Source: an uncultured Oscillospiraceae bacterium
Lineage (GTDB): Bacteria; Bacillota; Clostridia; Oscillospirales; Oscillospiraceae
Assembly (NCBI GenBank): GCA_947599875.1
Contig: CANQFV010000017.1
Coordinates: 1 to 52,674 of the forward strand
Reading direction: 5' to 3'
Length of the DNA stretch: 52,674 bases
Below, piece after piece: positions 50,196 to 52,674 of the stretch. The number at the start of each line of letters is the position of its first letter. Position 1 is the first letter of the stretch. A program made the translations under genes and the position numbers. Below the pieces are notes generated by a model. The model did not search any database, was not told the origin of the DNA, and saw only the letters and a program-made list of their open reading frames with translations.

Positions 50196-50762
50196 TCACT
50201 CCTCCGCGTTGGCGTTGATCAGATACCCTCCGTACATGTCGGCGTCAAACTGGGCATAGGTGGCCGCGTCCGCGTCCGCCTCCAGCCCGATGCCGTAGCC
50301 GGCAAACTGGAGGATCATCCCCTCCACCATCTTCTGGTTGTAGGAGTACACCAGCATGGTGGGGTCATCCCCGTAGACGCGAAGGCCCGTCTCGTCCGCG
50401 CCCATCTCGATGAGATAGTCGTACATGCCCTTGGCGTTCTCCGCGGTGTCGCACAGATAGACGTCGTCCATGTAGACAGCCTTGGCGTCCTTGGCGTAGG
50501 TGATGTGGTACTCCTTCTGGATGCCGAAGTCCAGGAATTCCGAGAGGAGGCTGTTCTCGTCGTCGGGGTTCACGTCGATCTGGGCCAGATAGAAGGTGTC
50601 AAAATCCACGTCCTTGGGGAAGGTGTACACCCGGCCGCCCACCAGCGTGACGGACTCCGCCTTTTCGCCGCCCTTGTCCGATTTTTCGCTGGAGAACAGG
50701 CCGCAGCCGGCCAGCGCCACCGCCAGGATCAGGGCGATAAGTACCTGCAAACTCTTTTTCAT
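50196..50762 (-). CDS. Lipoprotein of unknown function
   Basis: Exported lipoprotein of 188 aa with signal peptide LQVLIALILAVALAGC (lipobox LAGC, Cys20), a charged linker (SSEKSDKGGEKAE) and an acidic globular part (VTLVGGRVYTFPKDVDFDTF, LCDTAENAKGMYDYLIEMGA, DADAATYAQFDADMYGGYLI). No family recognised. The ATG at 50762 follows GAGGGA; the promoter at 50824-50852 excludes longer starts. Monocistronic. Confidence 0.8.
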   Translation of the reverse strand: MKKSLQVLIALILAVALAGCGLFSSEKSDKGGEKAESVTLVGGRVYTFPKDVDFDTFYLAQIDVNPDDENSLLSEFLDFGIQKEYHITYAKDAKAVYMDDVYLCDTAENAKGMYDYLIEMGADETGLRVYGDDPTMLVYSYNQKMVEGMILQFAGYGIGLEADADAATYAQFDADMYGGYLINANAEE

Positions 50763-50823
50763 TTTTTCATTCCCTCTTTTCACAAATCTCGATCTGTCCG
50801 GCAAACCGGACCAAATCGCTTTC

Positions 50824-50852
50824 ATTCTATCATTTCGGGAAATAAATGTCAA
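50824..50852 (-). promoter_or_regulatory. Sigma-A promoter of the 188-aa lipoprotein gene
   Basis: On the minus strand TTGACA (50847-50852), 17 bases, TAGAAT (50824-50829); the leader of about 55 bases shows no obvious structure. Confidence 0.85.
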
Positions 50853-50943
50853 CCAAATCGCGGCGAAAATCCCGCTTTTTTACAGGAAAAATTCTCTGTT
50901 TCCCCGGATTTCCGGAAGGTTTGTGCCGCCCGGGGGAATTTTC

Positions 50944-50972
50944 TTGACAAAAAGCCCCTGAGGGCGCAAAAT
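50944..50972 (+). promoter_or_regulatory. Probable promoter of the 200-aa lipoprotein gene
   Basis: TTGACA (50944-50949), 17 bases, CAAAAT (50967-50972). The sequence TTGACAAAAAGCCCC also resembles the repeat-element end GTCGAAAAAGCC, so an eroded element could have contributed this -35 region. Confidence 0.5.
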
Positions 50973-51048
50973 ATTCTTGAAGCCGCCTCGGGGCATGAAG
51001 TCCCCTCGGCGGACATATCCTTTCAGCGATCACTTTTCAGGAGGCCTT

Positions 51049-51648
51049 ATGATGAACAGATTTTTCGCGCCGGTTCTGGCGGCGCTGCTTCTCCTGGCCC
51101 TGGCGTCCTGCTCCGGGCCGTCGGACGGGCGCCTCGTGACGCCGGTCGGCCCCGGCTCCGGTGAAGAGGAGGCCGGGGAGGATCTTCCCTCAGTCCCGGA
51201 GACGCCGGAAAACCCCGATCCCCCGGCGGCGCCGGTATATGAGACAGGCTCCGGGGAGGGTTATCTCTTTGAGTACAGCCCGGACGCCTTTGAAAAGACG
51301 GGGGACGACACCTGGACGTACACCGCCCAGACCCTCCTGCCCGTGTACATCGCCGTCCAGCGCCTGCCGGACAGGACTCCGGAGGACACCGCCGCCGGCC
51401 TCGCCCTCCAGTCCGGCTCCGACACCGCCGTCCCCCGGGCCGTGTACTTCGGCAGCGAGGGCGTGGAGGCCCTGCACGTCCATGTGGAAAAGGCGGTGGA
51501 CGGCGCCACGCAGATCCAGGACTTCTACGCCATGAGCTATAAGGGCGGCACCCTCCTTGTGGAGGCCGGAACCTACGCCGGGGCGCCGGAGCAGGCGGAT
51601 GACGCGCTGAAAATCGTCCTGGACTCCTTCGTCCCGGTGACGGACTGA
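51049..51648 (+). CDS. Lipoprotein of unknown function
   Basis: Exported lipoprotein of 199-200 aa: signal peptide with lipobox LASC, then an acidic, proline-rich linker (GSGEEEAGEDLPSVPETPEN) and a compact domain of about 130 residues (GYLFEYSPDAFEKTGDDTW, LPVYIAVQRLPDRTPEDTAA, ALHVHVEKAVDGATQIQDFY). I do not recognise a family. The start is ATG 51049 or the adjacent ATG 51052, after CAGGAGG. The acetyltransferase gene follows 49 bases later in the same direction. Confidence 0.8.
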   Translation: MMNRFFAPVLAALLLLALASCSGPSDGRLVTPVGPGSGEEEAGEDLPSVPETPENPDPPAAPVYETGSGEGYLFEYSPDAFEKTGDDTWTYTAQTLLPVYIAVQRLPDRTPEDTAAGLALQSGSDTAVPRAVYFGSEGVEALHVHVEKAVDGATQIQDFYAMSYKGGTLLVEAGTYAGAPEQADDALKIVLDSFVPVTD

Positions 51649-51697
51649 ATCTTTTCGCCCCATCCGGCGCCCGGTCGGGGAAATCGTAGGAACACAA

Positions 51698-52309
51698 ATG
51701 AACCAAATGGAACGTATGCTGGCCGGTCTGCCCTACAAGGCGTGGCAGGACGGCCTGGACAGGGAGCGGGAGGCGTGCAAGGCCGTCCTCTATGAGCTGA
51801 ACCACCTGCGGCCGGAGGAGCGGCAAAGGATCCCGGAGATCTTAAAGCGCCTCCTGGGCAGCACGGGGAAAACCGTGTGGATCGAGCCGCCCTTTATCTG
51901 CGACTACGGCTGGAACATCCATGTGGGCGAGAATTTCTGGGCCAACTACGGCCTCACCGTCCTGGATGTGGGCCGGGTGACCGTTGGCGACAACGTACTC
52001 ATCGCGCCCAATGTGTCCATCTACGCCGCGGGGCACCCCATCCACCCGGCGAGCCGGAACTCCGGCTACGAGTACGGCGCCGGCGTGACTTTGGGGAACA
52101 ACGTGTGGGTCGGCGGGAGCGCGGTGATCCTCGCCGGTGTGACCGTCGGGGACAACGCCGTCATCGGCGCGGGCAGCGTGGTCACCCGGGACATCCCGGC
52201 CAACGTGATCGCCGCCGGGAACCCCTGCCGGGTCATCCGGGAGATCACGGAGGAGGACAGGAAATATTACTTTAAAGGCCGGGAATTCGACGTGCCGGAT
52301 TATGAGTGA
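51698..52309 (+). CDS. maa: Sugar O-acetyltransferase (maltose/galactoside acetyltransferase type)
   Basis: Cytoplasmic acetyl-CoA-dependent acetyltransferase of 203 aa. N-terminal Mac domain (ERMLAGLPYKAWQDGLDRER), then left-handed beta-helix hexapeptide repeats (GVTLGNNVWVGGSAVILAGV, NAVIGAGSVVTRDIPANVIA). The catalytic His lies in AAGHPIHP. Family members acetylate the 6-OH of sugars, thought to detoxify non-metabolised sugars. Length is normal. The ribosome site is weak (TAGGAAC). Confidence 0.94.
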   Translation: MNQMERMLAGLPYKAWQDGLDREREACKAVLYELNHLRPEERQRIPEILKRLLGSTGKTVWIEPPFICDYGWNIHVGENFWANYGLTVLDVGRVTVGDNVLIAPNVSIYAAGHPIHPASRNSGYEYGAGVTLGNNVWVGGSAVILAGVTVGDNAVIGAGSVVTRDIPANVIAAGNPCRVIREITEEDRKYYFKGREFDVPDYE

Positions 52310-52517
52310 CCCGCGGACAGGGCCGGCCGCCGCGCAAAAACAGCACGAAGGCCACGATGAGGATTCCCGGGACCCCCTGCCAATATACGGCCTCGTTGCC
52401 CACCGGAAGCTCGGAGATGGAGTAGATGCCGTCCGGGAGACTTAAAATCTGCGTTCCCACGGCGAGGGCCAGGTATAGGCGGCTTTTTGAGCGTCGCGTT
52501 TTTACTTCCGGTGTCAT
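52272..52517 (-). CDS. Small membrane protein, unknown
   Basis: Predicted protein of 81 aa with a basic N-terminus (MTPEVKTRRSKSR), two hydrophobic stretches (LYLALAVGTQILSLPDGIYS and YWQGVPGILIVAFVLFL) and a basic tail. The ATG follows AAGGAGACC, a good site. Its 3' end overlaps the convergent acetyltransferase gene by 38 bases, so the last dozen residues come from antisense to that gene. No family recognised; coding status is moderately supported. Confidence 0.5.
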   Translation of the reverse strand: MTPEVKTRRSKSRLYLALAVGTQILSLPDGIYSISELPVGNEAVYWQGVPGILIVAFVLFLRGGRPCPRVTHNPARRIPGL

Positions 52518-52562
52518 ACGCGGTCTCCTTGCGACATAAAATGATGGGCGGCGGCTCAGGGC

Positions 52563-52613
52563 TTGACGGAAGACGCCGAATATGGTACAATAATCAGGGC
52601 AGAATATTGTACA
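52563..52613 (+). promoter_or_regulatory. Promoter and autoregulatory operator of a toxin-antitoxin operon
   Basis: TTGACG (52563-52568), 17 bases, TACAAT (52586-52591). A perfect inverted repeat GTACAATA-N12-TATTGTAC (52585-52592 and 52605-52612) overlaps the -10 and start site; the right arm extends to TGTACA (52608-52613), the core hexamer recognised by YefM-type antitoxins. The two GTAC centres are 24 bp apart. Confidence 0.8.
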
Positions 52614-52634
52614 TAATAGGAGGGGGTGTATACT

Positions 52635-52674
52635 GTGATCGCAGTCAACTTTACAACGGCCCGGAGCAGGTTCA
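52635..52674 (+). CDS. Phd/YefM-type antitoxin, 5' part only
   Basis: The frame starting with GTG at 52635 runs to the window edge and encodes M(V)IAVNFTTARSRF, the typical N-terminus of YefM/Phd antitoxins (the MIAVNYSTAR type), which form the DNA-binding beta-strand and helix. AGGAGGGGG is at good spacing. The operator just upstream supports the call. The toxin (RelE/YoeB or similar) would lie beyond the window. Confidence 0.75.
   Translation, partial: MIAVNFTTARSRF

Overview
The window is GC-rich chromosomal DNA with Gram-positive style genes: strong AGGAGG ribosome sites, lipobox-type lipoproteins, MsmEFGK-type sugar importers with a shared ATPase, and YtrA/GntR-ABC and PadR/DUF2812 pairs. 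Together with the intergenic repeats this suggests a gut Clostridia member of the Oscillospiraceae type. That assignment is inference from gene families; no rRNA or other marker is present.

Layout. 1-4 kb: an orphan tyrosine recombinase, ttcA and pepC, with an 0.8 kb block of palindromic repeats between the last two. 4.2-32.2 kb: a large locus for arabinose-containing plant polymers. Its core is a minus-strand operon running from about 26.5 kb down to 8.6 kb. In order it encodes a 993-aa binding protein with lectin-like N-terminal domains, permeases A1 and A2, an NHL-repeat/Yip1-like membrane protein, a DUF5696 protein, permeases B1 and B2, a lipoprotein binding protein, a LamG-type lipoprotein, GH43, GH51 and a DUF6171 protein. 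A GH127 beta-L-arabinofuranosidase, an ArsR-type regulator with a C-terminal beta-rich domain and one MsmK-type ATPase lie to its left. A cytoplasmic GH43 is transcribed divergently at 26.7 kb. Two lipoprotein GH43 enzymes (28.9 and 30.7 kb) have their own near-consensus promoters. The likely flow is surface cleavage of arabinan by the lipoprotein GH43s, capture by the binding proteins and LamG protein, import through two permease pairs powered by the single ATPase, and final hydrolysis in the cytoplasm by GH43, GH51 and GH127.

32-39 kb: a DUF2812 gene next to the tail of a broken PadR gene, then a hybrid histidine kinase with two receiver domains, an overlapping binding lipoprotein and a GH35 beta-galactosidase, a probable galactoside-sensing unit. 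39-45 kb: a small AT-rich membrane-protein gene, an M3 oligoendopeptidase and a YtrA-type GntR/ABC operon. 45-50 kb: a heterodimeric ABC exporter in one operon with a trigger-factor-like chaperone, a CGAC thioredoxin and a ferredoxin:thioredoxin-reductase-like catalytic chain. 50-52.7 kb: two lipoproteins, a sugar O-acetyltransferase, a small membrane protein, and the first 13 codons of a Phd/YefM-type antitoxin behind a clear operator.

The most unusual feature is a family of seven modular palindromic elements. Six sit directly at stop codons, always in the same polarity relative to the gene. Each carries a 44-nt hairpin whose apex is fixed (GAATT-N6-AATTC, mostly a UNCG-type loop) but whose stem differs in every copy while staying almost perfectly paired. 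One copy has 18-bp imperfect terminal inverted repeats and is flanked by 29-bp direct repeats, so the family looks mobile.
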